Of a DNA stretch of 64,000 nucleotides, positions 8,369-17,146 are shown in pieces. The DNA is taken from NCBI RefSeq assembly GCF_017873605.1, contig NZ_JAGGKI010000003.1:496001-560000 (forward strand). Reading direction: 5' to 3'. The position numbers and the translations under genes were made by a program. Position 1 is the first letter of the stretch; each line of letters begins with the position of its first letter. A model generated the notes under the pieces. The model was not told where the DNA came from, did not search any database, and saw nothing but the letters and a program-made list of their open reading frames with translations. Origin of the DNA: Paenibacillus lactis (lineage in GTDB: Bacteria; Bacillota; Bacilli; Paenibacillales; Paenibacillaceae).

Positions 8369-8638
8369 TTATAAAATAATTCCAACATGGTGCTTCTCAC
8401 CAACCAGGTATGTACAAGGCACTTGAAGATCACCCGGCTGGGCTGCTAGCTTTGGATCATCGTATATAAAATCGGGGTCACGCCTGTTATCCCCGGACAA
8501 AATACTCAGGCTCCATCAAAACCATACATCAAGATGCCCTTGGTTTATGGTCGACTTCATGCGGCGCAGCCGATTTCGAAAAATACTGCCGCCGCCGCGA
8601 CTGAAAAACCGCCCGCGCACCCGTCTTCTTGGGCTCAT
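8369..8638 (-). pseudogene. Small gene interrupted by one in-frame TGA
   Basis: From ATG 8638, with AAAGGGGG 9 bases upstream, a 90-codon minus-strand frame runs to TAA at 8369 and is broken only by TGA at codon 41 (8516-8518). The first part is Arg-rich (MSPRRRVRGRFFSRGGGS), then INQGHLDVWF, the stop, and a coherent acidic to hydrophobic second half (SGDNRRDPDFIYDDPKLAAQ, ending YLVGEKHHVGIIL). A terminator follows. I do not recognise the family. The simplest reading is a gene inactivated by a single nonsense change; readthrough or a sequencing error are other options. Confidence 0.5.
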
Positions 8639-8774
8639 TCCCGTACACCCCCTTTCAAAGCTCACTTGCTCTCTATATACCGTAAGCGAGGATTACCCTA
8701 AATTGCTTACGTTGAAACCCCGAGGCCCCTTCCGCTTCGCGAAGAGCATGCGTGAACGGTAGGGAGCGGGGGAA

Positions 8775-9560
8775 TCACCTGATTTCGGACGGACTCTTTC
8801 CGGTATACTGCTTGAATTGCCGGCTGAAAAAGAAAATGTCGCGATACCCGAGGGCGTCGGCCACTTCCGTGACATTCATTCCCTGGTGCACCAGCAGATG
8901 CTGCGCCCGCTCGATCCGCATCTGGATAATATAGGATTGGACCGGCGTACCGATCAGCTCCTTGAATTTGATCGAGAAATAACGCGGGGACAGTCCGGCT
9001 CTTGCCGCCAAATCCTCCACGCGATGCGGAATCCCCGGGTGCTGGCGCACATAATTGGCGATTTCGTGGATCGCCTCCATCAGCTGGTTGCTGGCTTTTT
9101 TTACGACAGGCTCATTCAGGTCGGACCGCAGCAGATGAATCATGAGCTGCTTCAGGATAAGCTGGCCCTCTTCTTCCGCCCCGTAAGGCTTGTCCAGATA
9201 CAACCGGACATACCGGGCCAGCAAATATTCGAAATCCATCGTCTCGCCCAGCTGCCGGTACGGGGCCGGAATGTCCGTAACCGGTTCCTTCACGTCAAAA
9301 TGTATATATGTTAAAACGAGCGGCTTCTGCGGATTATGCGTCGCGCTGGTATGGTCGCCCGGACGGAACAGGAAGCAGCTTCCTTTACCGATCTCATACG
9401 GCTTATCATTCAGTTCCAGCGTACCTTCACCGCTCCATACATAAAACAAATCGTAGTTCTGCATGGGCCGCTCGCGTTTCTGCCACTTCCAGCCCGGCTC
9501 GCAGACGATCTTCGCGAGCGCGGGCATTATTACAAAAGAAGACGGCGATGCATTCAGCAT
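8775..9560 (-). CDS. AraC-family transcriptional regulator
   Basis: A ~261-residue regulator with an N-terminal cupin domain (FYVWSGEGTLELNDKPYEIG and FLFRPGDHTSATHN) and a C-terminal pair of helix-turn-helix motifs. The second half has VEDLAARAGLSPRYFSIKFK and then VTEVADALGYRDIFFFSRQF, followed by KQYTGKSPSEIR. This arrangement is typical of regulators that sense a sugar or similar ligand. The chosen ATG at 9560 has GAGGGGG 9 bases upstream; the longer frame to 9707 would run into the MocR gene. No transporter or enzyme is adjacent, so the target is unknown. Confidence 0.9.
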   Translation of the reverse strand: MLNASPSSFVIMPALAKIVCEPGWKWQKRERPMQNYDLFYVWSGEGTLELNDKPYEIGKGSCFLFRPGDHTSATHNPQKPLVLTYIHFDVKEPVTDIPAPYRQLGETMDFEYLLARYVRLYLDKPYGAEEEGQLILKQLMIHLLRSDLNEPVVKKASNQLMEAIHEIANYVRQHPGIPHRVEDLAARAGLSPRYFSIKFKELIGTPVQSYIIQMRIERAQHLLVHQGMNVTEVADALGYRDIFFFSRQFKQYTGKSPSEIR

Positions 9561-9583
9561 CACGTCATTCCCCCTCATCTCTT

Positions 9584-11080
9584 TTAAAAATATTCTCTCT
9601 CCATCATACCCGGTTTTCCGTTTTTTTGCATGTCCGCCCATGCCGATGCCAAACGGAGAACGCCTGCTTCGATATTTGCCCGCTCCAACTGGGAAAATCC
9701 AAAGCATGCGCCGGGCGGACCAGGCGTGCAGCTGTAAACGGTCGCATCGCGAAACAGCACGCCGCGATTGCGTGCGGCTTGGCGAAACGCGTGATACTCG
9801 GCGGGCGATTGCAGCCAGTCGGCATATACATGAAGCCCCGCGTCGCAGGGCCGGAGCCGGAATAAGCCGCCTGCATGAGCGTCCATCGCTTCGCGGAGCG
9901 TTTGATACCTCGCGCCGTAGCGCCGGGTCATCCGCCGGAGATGCCGCCCGTAACCGCCGCTGGCGATGAACCGTGCCAACGCCCGCTGCTCCAGCACGCC
10001 GGGCGAGATCGGATCATACAGCGACTTGGCCCTGACGACGGCATTCGTAAGACTCGGAGGGAGCACCGCATAACCGATTCGCAGACCGGTGAACATCGTC
10101 TTGGAGAAGGAGCCGACGAAGATCACCCTTCCCTCGTCATCGAGCATCTTCAATGGCTCGATCGGCTTGCCTCCCCAGCGAAGCTCGCTGTCGTAGTCAT
10201 CCTCGATAATGTAAGCCTGGCGGGTTCTCGCCCAGTTCAGCAGCGCCCGCCGCCTCTCTAGCGGAAGCACGGCTCCCGTAGGGTACTGCCGGCTCGGACT
10301 AACGACCAGAAGCCTGGCGTCCCAGTCGGCGGGGACAAGCCCGGAAGCATCAACCGGAGCCGGCAGCGGAATCCCGCCGGTAGCGGACACGCCCCGGCGG
10401 ATCCCGTCGTAGCCGGGATCCTCGATCACCGCGCGGTCGCCGGGGTCCAGCAGGAGCTGGAAGAGCAGGACGATGCCCTGCATCGACCCGCTGAAGATTA
10501 TGATATGCTCCGGCTTCGCCTGGATGCCCCGCGTAAACCGAAGATGTCCGGCAATCGCCCGCCGAAGCTCCATCGCGCCTGCAGGCGGAGCGCCGGAGGA
10601 CAGCTCCTTCCCTCCGCTCCCGCCGGCATAGTTCAACGCGCTTCGCCATTCGTCATACGGAAAATCCTCCATCGGCATGCGCGCATCGGCAAAGGATATG
10701 GTTCCTTCAGGCGGAGCCAGCTCCGACCGGCGGGCCTCGGCGGATTCGTCCCGGAGCTCCGCAAGCCGCCGGCCCCAGGCCGACAGCAGCGGGACCGCTT
10801 CGACAGGAGGCGGCTGCTCAGGCACCGTGATCCCCTCGGCGACATAAGTGCCGCTTCCCTGCCTTGAGACGACATAACCTTCCGCCATCAGCATGTCATA
10901 GCTTTGCGCAGCGGAGCCTCTGGATATGCCGTAAAGCTTGGCAAGCTCCCGGGTAGCGGGCAGGCGCGTCCCTTCCGGCAGTCTGCCGCTGTGAATCGCA
11001 GCGCGAATGGCATGATAAAGCGCCAAATATTTATATTTATACTGCTCGACGTATGTCTCGAACGGAAGCCCAAGCTCCAC
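9584..11080 (-). CDS. MocR/PdxR-type GntR regulator with aminotransferase domain
   Basis: A ~498-residue fusion. Residues ~10-80 are a GntR winged helix (ALYHAIRAAIHSGRLPEGTR and LAKLYGISRGSAAQSYDMLM). The rest is a class I aminotransferase fold, with the PLP lysine in VGSFSKTMFTGLRIGY. MocR regulators use bound PLP as part of sensing and often control vitamin B6 or amine metabolism. The GTG at 11080 is preceded by GGGAGG; a longer frame to 11533 is a shadow of the divergent oxidase gene. The divergent neighbour encodes a pyridoxamine-oxidase-like flavoprotein, the likely target. A promoter and two TAAATTGG repeats lie between them. Confidence 0.92.
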   Translation of the reverse strand: MELGLPFETYVEQYKYKYLALYHAIRAAIHSGRLPEGTRLPATRELAKLYGISRGSAAQSYDMLMAEGYVVSRQGSGTYVAEGITVPEQPPPVEAVPLLSAWGRRLAELRDESAEARRSELAPPEGTISFADARMPMEDFPYDEWRSALNYAGGSGGKELSSGAPPAGAMELRRAIAGHLRFTRGIQAKPEHIIIFSGSMQGIVLLFQLLLDPGDRAVIEDPGYDGIRRGVSATGGIPLPAPVDASGLVPADWDARLLVVSPSRQYPTGAVLPLERRRALLNWARTRQAYIIEDDYDSELRWGGKPIEPLKMLDDEGRVIFVGSFSKTMFTGLRIGYAVLPPSLTNAVVRAKSLYDPISPGVLEQRALARFIASGGYGRHLRRMTRRYGARYQTLREAMDAHAGGLFRLRPCDAGLHVYADWLQSPAEYHAFRQAARNRGVLFRDATVYSCTPGPPGACFGFSQLERANIEAGVLRLASAWADMQKNGKPGMMEREYF

Positions 11081-11100
11081 CGAAGGGACCTCCCTTATTT

Positions 11101-11149
11101 TAAATTGGACTATATAAATTAATGTAAATTGGCGCTTTTTCCTTGTCAA
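11101..11149 (-). promoter_or_regulatory. MocR promoter with two TAAATTGG direct repeats
   Basis: Minus-strand TTGACA (11144-11149), 17-bp spacer and TACATT (11121-11126) form a good promoter for the MocR gene. TAAATTGG occurs at 11101-11108 and 11125-11132, 24 bp apart. MocR proteins often bind direct repeats, so these are candidate operator half-sites. Confidence 0.55.
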
Positions 11150-11203
11150 TGTTCGTCGTATGCTGATACTCATCACAATGCGATGGAGGGAGAGCGTAAT
11201 ACC

Positions 11204-11818
11204 ATGAGAAGAGACGAATTTGCAATCGAGGATCCGAAGGAGATCGAAGACTTCCTGAACGGAATGAGCTTCGGCTTTCTTGGAACCGTGGATGAACACG
11301 GGCTGCCGCGGGTTACGCCGCTGAATTTTGTTTATGTACAGGGGAGCTTCTACTTTCACGGCAGCCGGCTGGGCGAGAAAATGGAGCACTTGCGCCGCAC
11401 TCCCGCCGTCAGCTTTACGGTGGCCGATGAGTATGCTTTGATCCCTTCCTATTTCTCGGATCCGGAAATGGCATGTCCCGCTACGGCCTACTTCAAGAGC
11501 GTAACGGCAGCAGGAGAAGCCGTCCTCGTCCATGATCTTGAGGAAAAAGCATTAGCGATGGAAGCCATGATGCGCAAGCTCCAGCCCGAGGGCGGCTACC
11601 GTACCATCGACGCCGGAGACCGCGCCTATGCTTCCCGGCTCAAGGGTGTAGCGGTAATCAAGCTCGTTCCGAAGCGGATGAGCGCCAAATTCAAATTCGG
11701 CCAAAATTTGAAGCCTGACCGGCTGCAGGACATGATCGGACGGCTTGAGGAACGCGGCCGGACCCGGGACGGCGAGACGGCTGCGCACATCTGTAAATAT
11801 TACCCTGGACCGCGTTAA
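11204..11818 (+). CDS. Pyridoxamine 5'-phosphate oxidase-like flavin protein (NimA-like)
   Basis: A ~204-residue split-barrel flavoprotein. GFLGTVDEHGLPRVTPLNFVY and FYFHGSRLGEKMEHLRRTPA match the pyridoxamine-oxidase-like/NimA group, which bind FMN or similar flavins and reduce small substrates. The C-terminal FKFGQNLKPDRLQDMIGRLE is characteristic of this subgroup. The ATG at 11204 has GGAGGGAG about 11 bases upstream and is preferred over the longer frame from 11129. It is transcribed divergently from a MocR regulator, which suggests PLP- or amine-responsive control. The substrate is not known and drug resistance should not be assumed. Confidence 0.85.
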   Translation: MRRDEFAIEDPKEIEDFLNGMSFGFLGTVDEHGLPRVTPLNFVYVQGSFYFHGSRLGEKMEHLRRTPAVSFTVADEYALIPSYFSDPEMACPATAYFKSVTAAGEAVLVHDLEEKALAMEAMMRKLQPEGGYRTIDAGDRAYASRLKGVAVIKLVPKRMSAKFKFGQNLKPDRLQDMIGRLEERGRTRDGETAAHICKYYPGPR

Positions 11819-11834
11819 GTCTGGGCATTTATCC

Positions 11835-11863
11835 GTGACGGTTCCCGGGTCTGATGGTATAAT
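11835..11863 (+). promoter_or_regulatory. Extended -10 promoter of the aminotransferase gene
   Basis: GTGACG (11835-11840), a 17-bp spacer and TATAAT (11858-11863) preceded by TGG. It lies just after the oxidase gene and about 80 bp before the aminotransferase start. Confidence 0.65.
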
Positions 11864-11945
11864 GAAAGGCAATGAAAATGTAAGAAGCTTTCATGCATTC
11901 GCCTCTTACCTTAACCAAAAGTACTCGGAAGGAAGGAACCATTTC

Positions 11946-13244
11946 ATGAACCCATTGGCTGGACAATTGAACGAGAAACTGTTAGCAGGCAACCCGCATG
12001 TGTATGACATGCTCTCCACGCTCGGCAAAGAAATATACTTCCCGAAGGAAGGAATTCTGAGTCAGTCGGCGGAGGCATCCGCCCAAGCGAAGAAATATAA
12101 CGCAACGATCGGCATCGCCACCGAAGGCGGCATCCCGATGCATCTTGGCGTGATTCAGGATAAGCTTTCGGCTTTCCAGCCGAAGGATCTGTATCCTTAT
12201 GCCCCGCCGGCAGGCAAGCCCGAGCTGCGCTCCGTATGGCGGAACAAGATGCTCCGTGAGAATCCGTCCTTGGAGGGAAAGAGCTTCAGCAATCCGATCG
12301 TCACCAATGCCCTGACTCATGGTCTCAGCATCGTGGCCGACCTGTTCGCCGATGAGGGCGATGCGGTCATTTATCCGGACAAGAACTGGGAGAATTACGA
12401 GCTGACTTTCGGCATCCGCCGCCATGGCGTTCATGTAACCTATCCTCTTTTCACTGAAAATATGAAGTTTAATGCGGAGGGACTTCGCGAGGCTCTTCTG
12501 AACCAGAAGGATAAAGGCAAAGCGATCGTTCTGCTGAACTTCCCGAACAACCCGACAGGCTACACGCCGGGAGCCGAGGAAGGCGCAGCCATCGTATCCG
12601 CGATTACGGAAGCCGCCGAAGCCGGCATCAATGTTGTCGTCGTGACCGATGACGCATACTTCGGACTGTTCTTCGAGAACTCCTTAACGGAATCGCTGTT
12701 CGGTCATCTTGCCGGCCTCCATCCGCGAATCCTGCCTGTGAAAGTCGACGGCGCTACGAAGGAAGAATATGTGTGGGGCTTCCGCGTAGGCTTCATCACC
12801 TTCGCCTCGGAGAACCAGGATGTGCTGGATGTACTTGAGCAGAAGACCCTCGGCATCATCCGGGCAACCATCTCCAGCGGTCCGCATCCTTCGCAATCGT
12901 TCGTCCTCGAAGCGCTGAAGGCTCCGGAATTCGAGGAGCAGAAGCAAGAGAAGTTCAGCATCATGAAGGGACGCGCCAATAAAGTAAAGGCCATTCTCGA
13001 CAGCGGCAAATACGGTGATGTCTGGGAATACTATCCGTTTAACTCGGGATACTTCATGTGCCTGAAGCTGAAGACGGTATCGGCTGAAGCGCTTCGGTCC
13101 CATCTGATCCGCCAATACGGCGTCGGGACGATTGCCCTGGGCGAAGAGGATCTCCGGATTGCATTCTCCTGCATTGAAGAGGAGTACCTGGAGGATCTGT
13201 TCGACCTGATCTACCAAGGAATTCAGGATTTGCAGCAGGCTTAA
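11946..13244 (+). CDS. Class I/II PLP-dependent aminotransferase
   Basis: A ~432-residue fold-type I aminotransferase. FPNNPTGYTPG near residue 200 carries the conserved Asn of the PLP site, VVTDDAYFGLF holds the Asp that contacts the pyridine nitrogen, and ATKEEYVWGFRVGF contains the Schiff-base Lys and phosphate-binding Arg. The C-terminal DLRIAFSCIEEE has the substrate carboxylate Arg. The ATG at 11946 has GGAAGGAAGGAA upstream; an in-frame extension from 11745 runs through the preceding oxidase gene and is rejected. Substrate unknown, likely an aromatic or dicarboxylic amino acid. It has its own promoter. Confidence 0.9.
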   Translation: MNPLAGQLNEKLLAGNPHVYDMLSTLGKEIYFPKEGILSQSAEASAQAKKYNATIGIATEGGIPMHLGVIQDKLSAFQPKDLYPYAPPAGKPELRSVWRNKMLRENPSLEGKSFSNPIVTNALTHGLSIVADLFADEGDAVIYPDKNWENYELTFGIRRHGVHVTYPLFTENMKFNAEGLREALLNQKDKGKAIVLLNFPNNPTGYTPGAEEGAAIVSAITEAAEAGINVVVVTDDAYFGLFFENSLTESLFGHLAGLHPRILPVKVDGATKEEYVWGFRVGFITFASENQDVLDVLEQKTLGIIRATISSGPHPSQSFVLEALKAPEFEEQKQEKFSIMKGRANKVKAILDSGKYGDVWEYYPFNSGYFMCLKLKTVSAEALRSHLIRQYGVGTIALGEEDLRIAFSCIEEEYLEDLFDLIYQGIQDLQQA

Positions 13245-13376
13245 GCCGATAGACCCTTGTCCCGCTTTGCATCAGATCATCTTTCTGTGATAAATAAACG
13301 CTCGCCCATACACATAGCCCCCCTGCAACATACAATACCATGTACTACAATTCAACTAAGTGAAAGGGGAATGAAC

Positions 13377-13502
13377 ATGGGTGCAGTTGAAGATGTAAGA
13401 GGATGCGGCGGATACGGCGGATATGGCGGTGGATACGGAGTAGGAGCCATTCTGGTTCTCTTTATCCTGCTCGTTATCATCACTCGTTCTTTCTGGGTCT
13501 AA
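13377..13502 (+). CDS. YjcZ-like small Gly/Tyr-rich membrane peptide
   Basis: A 41-residue protein: a Gly-Tyr-rich head (DVRGCGGYGGYGGGYGVG) followed by one hydrophobic helix (ILVLFILLVIITRSFWV). This layout matches the YjcZ family of tiny sporulation-associated proteins in Bacillales. The ATG at 13377 is chosen because GAAAGGGGA lies 7 bases upstream; an ATG at 13371 would be too close to it, and a longer frame from 13257 has no ribosome binding site. Sporulation expression is inferred from the family; no sigma-E/K/G promoter was assigned. Confidence 0.85.
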   Translation: MGAVEDVRGCGGYGGYGGGYGVGAILVLFILLVIITRSFWV

Positions 13503-13600
13503 GCCACTTCCTAGCTGGCGGCACGGATAATGACAGGTCGTCCGACCCCGAAGGACACTGCGGCTTCTGCTGCTGATACGGCTACTATTCATACGAAAGC

Positions 13601-13644
13601 AATAGAGGAAGGCCGGGATGGATGCATCCCGGCCTTCCTCTATT
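13601..13644. terminator. Strong bidirectional-looking hairpin
   Basis: A perfect 20-bp stem (13601-13620 with 13625-13644, GC-rich core GGAAGGCCGGGATG) with a 4-base loop. It separates the YjcZ-like gene from convergent ecsB. No long T run follows on either side. Confidence 0.7.
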
Positions 13645-13690
13645 TATCATCATCTTCGTCTATCTCTTTATCATCATCTTCGCCTATCTA
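13640..13690 (-). repeat. 24-bp acidic-codon repeat past the ecsB stop
   Basis: Downstream of the ecsB TAG (13688-13690) the same frame continues IGEDDDKEIDEDDDK to a second TAG at 13640-13642. The DNA consists of two near-identical 24-bp units related to the last codons of ecsB (ADDDDE). Confidence 0.7.
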
Positions 13691-14908
13691 TTCATCATCA
13701 TCGTCGGCTCGCCGGTTCTTTCGCACGGCGTTCCAGCGGGACAAAAGAACCAGCGCGATCCCTCCTGCCAGCGTGAGAAGCGTCCGATCCGGCGTTCCGG
13801 GAACGGCCGGGATCAACGGCAGCCACAGCAGCACGACCCAGAACAGCTGCACCTGAAAGATCAGCTTGTTCTCGCTCTCCCGCCTTGTCCCCTCGGGGAG
13901 CGGGTAAATATGCAGCCAGAATGATTCAGGATGAAGCTTGCGCAGGGCGGACAGCTGCAGTCCGATGATCAAGAGCCCGATCCAATATACGGCTGCCGAA
14001 GCCCAGTCCTCCCGGGTGAGCCATACGAGCAGCACTCCCAGTAGCCCGACCCGCACCAGAATGCCCAAGATATCGCTGCGGGCAAAGCTCTTGACGAGCA
14101 AATACCGGTAGGCCTCGTCCTTGCCCCATGGAACGCCCCTTCCCCATCCCGACAGCCATTTCCTGGCGTGCACGCGCTGTTCGCGCTGCGGCACATTCAC
14201 GAACCAGCTCAGCACCAGCATGACCCGTCCGGCCTGTCTGCGTTCAATGGCGATTAACCGCTCCCAGGCGACAAGGTGCCGGACAGGAAAGCGCACAGCG
14301 AATCCATACGCGAGACCGAGCAGCGCAATAAAAATCAGGCTTCGCCCGGACGGATGCCACAGCCAAGCGGCAATGCCGAGCGCCGAAACGGCCCACCGCA
14401 GTAAACGGTAAGCGCCTGCCGCGGTACGGGACACCATCAGCTGCTCCCTCCAGCTTCCGTAACTGGCGAGCAGCTTGAGGGCAACCAGCACCAGGAATGT
14501 GACCAGAAGCGTCTTAGGTGATGTATCACTGCGTATGTACAGAGGCCATAAGATAAGGAGCACGATGCCTAAACCGATGATTTTGTACACGACACCGCTA
14601 ATCCAGCCTTTGCGAAAATAAGTGCTCATTCGGGATTCCTGCGGCAGCAGAAAAACGGTGTCCGCCGAGCGCAGATACGTGCGTACGCTGCTGTTAATGA
14701 CGATCGGGAGCAAAATAACCAGCATGATCCAGCGAATCGGGAGCCCCTGCGGAATATGCTGCAGAAAGGCCGTATACCACGCCGCGAACGCGATCAGCAA
14801 GAACAGCGTAACGACGGCGACCCCGCTTTGTATGACATAACCCAGATAGGGCAGGATATCGCCCCAGAACTGGCCGCGCCGTTTATCATACAGCTCGCGC
14901 AAGTTCAT
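13688..14908 (-). CDS. ecsB: ABC transporter permease EcsB
   Basis: A 406-residue membrane protein with around eight hydrophobic segments, paired with an EcsA-type ATPase. The opening (LYDKRRGQFWGDILPYLGYV) and FLLPQESRMSTYFRKGW near residue 90 are typical of EcsB. In Bacillus subtilis the EcsAB transporter affects secretion, intramembrane proteolysis and competence; its substrate is unclear. The start codon overlaps the ecsA stop. The C-terminus is acidic (ADDDDE), and the reading frame resumes beyond the stop with more acidic repeats, so the tail may have been longer in an ancestor. It is convergent with the YjcZ-like gene. Confidence 0.9.
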   Translation of the reverse strand: MNLRELYDKRRGQFWGDILPYLGYVIQSGVAVVTLFLLIAFAAWYTAFLQHIPQGLPIRWIMLVILLPIVINSSVRTYLRSADTVFLLPQESRMSTYFRKGWISGVVYKIIGLGIVLLILWPLYIRSDTSPKTLLVTFLVLVALKLLASYGSWREQLMVSRTAAGAYRLLRWAVSALGIAAWLWHPSGRSLIFIALLGLAYGFAVRFPVRHLVAWERLIAIERRQAGRVMLVLSWFVNVPQREQRVHARKWLSGWGRGVPWGKDEAYRYLLVKSFARSDILGILVRVGLLGVLLVWLTREDWASAAVYWIGLLIIGLQLSALRKLHPESFWLHIYPLPEGTRRESENKLIFQVQLFWVVLLWLPLIPAVPGTPDRTLLTLAGGIALVLLSRWNAVRKNRRADDDDE

Positions 14909-15657
14909 ATGCCGCTACCGCCTTGAACCAATACATTAAACAGCTCCTCCAGCGGAAGGCCCGGTCTTCCCGCTTGCTCCCGCATTTCCTCCAGTGTTCC
15001 TTGGGCAATAATGCTGCCGCGGTGCAGCACCACAAACCGGTCGCAATAATTCTCGATGGTGGAGAGGATATGCGAGCTTAACAGGATGGAAGAGCCTGAA
15101 GCCTTTAGCTCCAGCATGAAATCGAGCAGGGAGCGGATCCCCAGCGGATCCAGCCCGAGGAAGGGCTCATCGATAATATAAAGGGAAGGTCTGGCCACGA
15201 ATGCGCACATGATCATCACCTTTTGACGCATCCCTTTGGACAGATGCGTTGACAGGCTGTCCATCTTCTCCTCCATCCGGAACAGCCTCGCCAGCTGCTC
15301 CCCCCTCGATTCATAATCCTCGCGGGAAACGCCGTAGGAACGGGCCGTAAATTCCAAGTGCTCGCGTACCGTCAACTCATCGTACAGAAGCGGGGATTCG
15401 GGAACAAAGCCCAGTGCACTGTGATACGCCTCGGAGTCCTCCGTCCGGCGCTTGCCCTGGACCTCAATCTCTCCCTTCTGCGGATTCATCAGTCCGAGGA
15501 TATGCTTCATCGTCGTGCTCTTCCCCGCCCCGTTCAATCCGATCAGACCGACCATCTCCCCCGGCTGCACCTGGAACGTGATATCATGCAGAACCGGACG
15601 GTTTATGCTGTACCCGCCGCTTAATCCTTGAACAGACAACACCGGCTGCTCACTCAT
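14905..15657 (-). CDS. ecsA: ABC transporter ATP-binding protein EcsA
   Basis: A ~250-residue ABC ATPase with Walker A GLNGAGKST, signature LSKGMRQKV and Walker B LYIIDEPFLGLDP, followed by the switch His in LLSSHILS. It is the partner of the EcsB permease immediately downstream, with overlapping stop and start codons, so both are made together. GAGGTG lies 8 bases before the ATG at 15657; a GTG at 15663 is an alternative. The transporter is linked to protein secretion and regulated proteolysis in Bacillus; the cargo is not established. Confidence 0.93.
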   Translation of the reverse strand: MSEQPVLSVQGLSGGYSINRPVLHDITFQVQPGEMVGLIGLNGAGKSTTMKHILGLMNPQKGEIEVQGKRRTEDSEAYHSALGFVPESPLLYDELTVREHLEFTARSYGVSREDYESRGEQLARLFRMEEKMDSLSTHLSKGMRQKVMIMCAFVARPSLYIIDEPFLGLDPLGIRSLLDFMLELKASGSSILLSSHILSTIENYCDRFVVLHRGSIIAQGTLEEMREQAGRPGLPLEELFNVLVQGGSGI

Positions 15658-15679
15658 TACCACATCACCTCTTCTACTT

Positions 15680-15705
15680 AAAAAAACACCGAACCCTGCC
15701 TCGGT
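15680..15705 (-). terminator. Terminator after the YfmL-like helicase gene
   Basis: ACCGA and TCGGT arms form a short hairpin followed by seven Ts in the minus direction. It lies about 100 bp beyond the helicase stop and immediately before ecsA. Confidence 0.65.
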
Positions 15706-15802
15706 CAGAGCGCTTGTGCGTCCAGTTGAGGATACCGGGCCTGGCCCGGCTCTAAGCCGATTCTACGGATTCGTATTGGATAAATATAAGCCGTGCCGCA
15801 GG

Positions 15803-17146
15803 TCAGCCCCGCGGCGGTTTATTCTTCAGCCATTTCGGCGCACCCTTGTTCTTGCGGTCGCGCTCCCTCTCGCTCGGACGTTCTCCGTTCGCTTTGCCGT
15901 TGCCTGCCCGTCCCTTCGAGCTGATCGACGCCGGCTTCCGGGCAGCCGGCTTGTTCGCTCGATTGCCGGCATGGGAACCACGACCGGCACTGTCCCGCTC
16001 CGAAGCGGAGCGTGGCGTGCGAATTTTCCCGCCGTATAGGACTCTCTCTTCGATCGAAATGCCCAGCTCGCGGTTGAACTTACGCATAATGAAGGTTTGC
16101 CGGTCAGTCACAAGGGTAATCGCAAGCCCCTTACGCCCCATCCGTCCTGTCCGTCCTGCACGATGGGTATAGTGCTCGGCATCAATCGGCGGATCATAGT
16201 TGATGACCATGCCGAGACCTTCGATATCCAGCCCACGGGCAGCAACGTCACTTGCTACAAGCAGCTTCGTCCGCCCTTCCCTGAATGCGTTCAGGACCCG
16301 GCTCCGAGTCAGCTTGTCGGCGTCTCCGTACAAGGCGGCTGCATTCAAGCCGAGATAATTCAGCTTGGCTTCCACCTCGGCCAGATCCTCCGTGGCGTTC
16401 ACAAAGACGAGCGCCCGTTCGGGATCGTAATGGCGGACGATCCGGCGAAGCATGTCCAGTTTGTCCCGTTCTTCGGATACGAAATAATAATGCTCCAGAC
16501 CGGACGGCGTCCGGCGCTCCGGATCGATCCCGATCTCAACCGGCTGATCCATTTCCTTCTTAGCCAGCTCGGCCGTCTCAGGACCGACCGTTGCCGATAG
16601 GAATACGAGCTGACGGTCGCGCAGCGCGCTGCGCAGGATCCGTTCCACATCGCTCGCACCGCCTGACTGAAACACCTGATCCACCTCGTCAATGACGATG
16701 GTGGTTACCTGGTGCATTTTGAGCTTGCGAATTTCGATCAGCTCCCGGATGCGTCCCGGCGTTCCGACGATCAGCTGAGGATGCTGCTTCAGCTTCTCGA
16801 TCTGTCGCTTGGCCGCCGCGCCGCCGATTAATCCGATGACGCCGATGCCGCGAGCCTCCCCATAACGCTCGCCCTCTCTAACGATCTGGATCGCCAGCTC
16901 CTGGGTTGGAGCGACAATCAGCTTCTGTGCTGCCTTTACCTCCGGGTCGATGCCCTGAAGGATCGGAAGCAGGTAAGCCAGCGTCTTGCCGGTTCCCGTC
17001 TGGGACGTTGCAAGCACGTCCTTGCCCGCAAGGATCGGAGGAATGGCTTCGGCCTGAACCGGTGACGGCGCCACAATGCCGAATTCCGAGAGCCTTGCCG
17101 TTAAATCCTCTGCTATTCCCAATGTATGAAACGTAGTTGAAGTCAT
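15803..17146 (-). CDS. yfmL: DEAD-box RNA helicase (YfmL-like)
   Basis: A ~447-residue superfamily 2 RNA helicase. Motifs in order: Q-motif SPVQAEAIPP, motif I ATSQTGTGKT, Ia PTQELAIQ, Ib TPGRI, II DEVD (instead of DEAD), III SAT, IV VFVNATED, V ASDVAARGLDIE and VI HRAGRTGRMG. The last ~75 residues are a basic, disordered tail rich in Arg, Lys and Gly ending PKWLKNKPPRG, likely for RNA binding. YfmL in Bacillus works in ribosome assembly. The DEVD box and size fit YfmL, but CshB-like relatives are possible. The ATG at 17146 lies 9 bases after GGATGG; ATG 17158 is the alternative. Confidence 0.85.
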   Translation of the reverse strand: MTSTTFHTLGIAEDLTARLSEFGIVAPSPVQAEAIPPILAGKDVLATSQTGTGKTLAYLLPILQGIDPEVKAAQKLIVAPTQELAIQIVREGERYGEARGIGVIGLIGGAAAKRQIEKLKQHPQLIVGTPGRIRELIEIRKLKMHQVTTIVIDEVDQVFQSGGASDVERILRSALRDRQLVFLSATVGPETAELAKKEMDQPVEIGIDPERRTPSGLEHYYFVSEERDKLDMLRRIVRHYDPERALVFVNATEDLAEVEAKLNYLGLNAAALYGDADKLTRSRVLNAFREGRTKLLVASDVAARGLDIEGLGMVINYDPPIDAEHYTHRAGRTGRMGRKGLAITLVTDRQTFIMRKFNRELGISIEERVLYGGKIRTPRSASERDSAGRGSHAGNRANKPAARKPASISSKGRAGNGKANGERPSERERDRKNKGAPKWLKNKPPRG

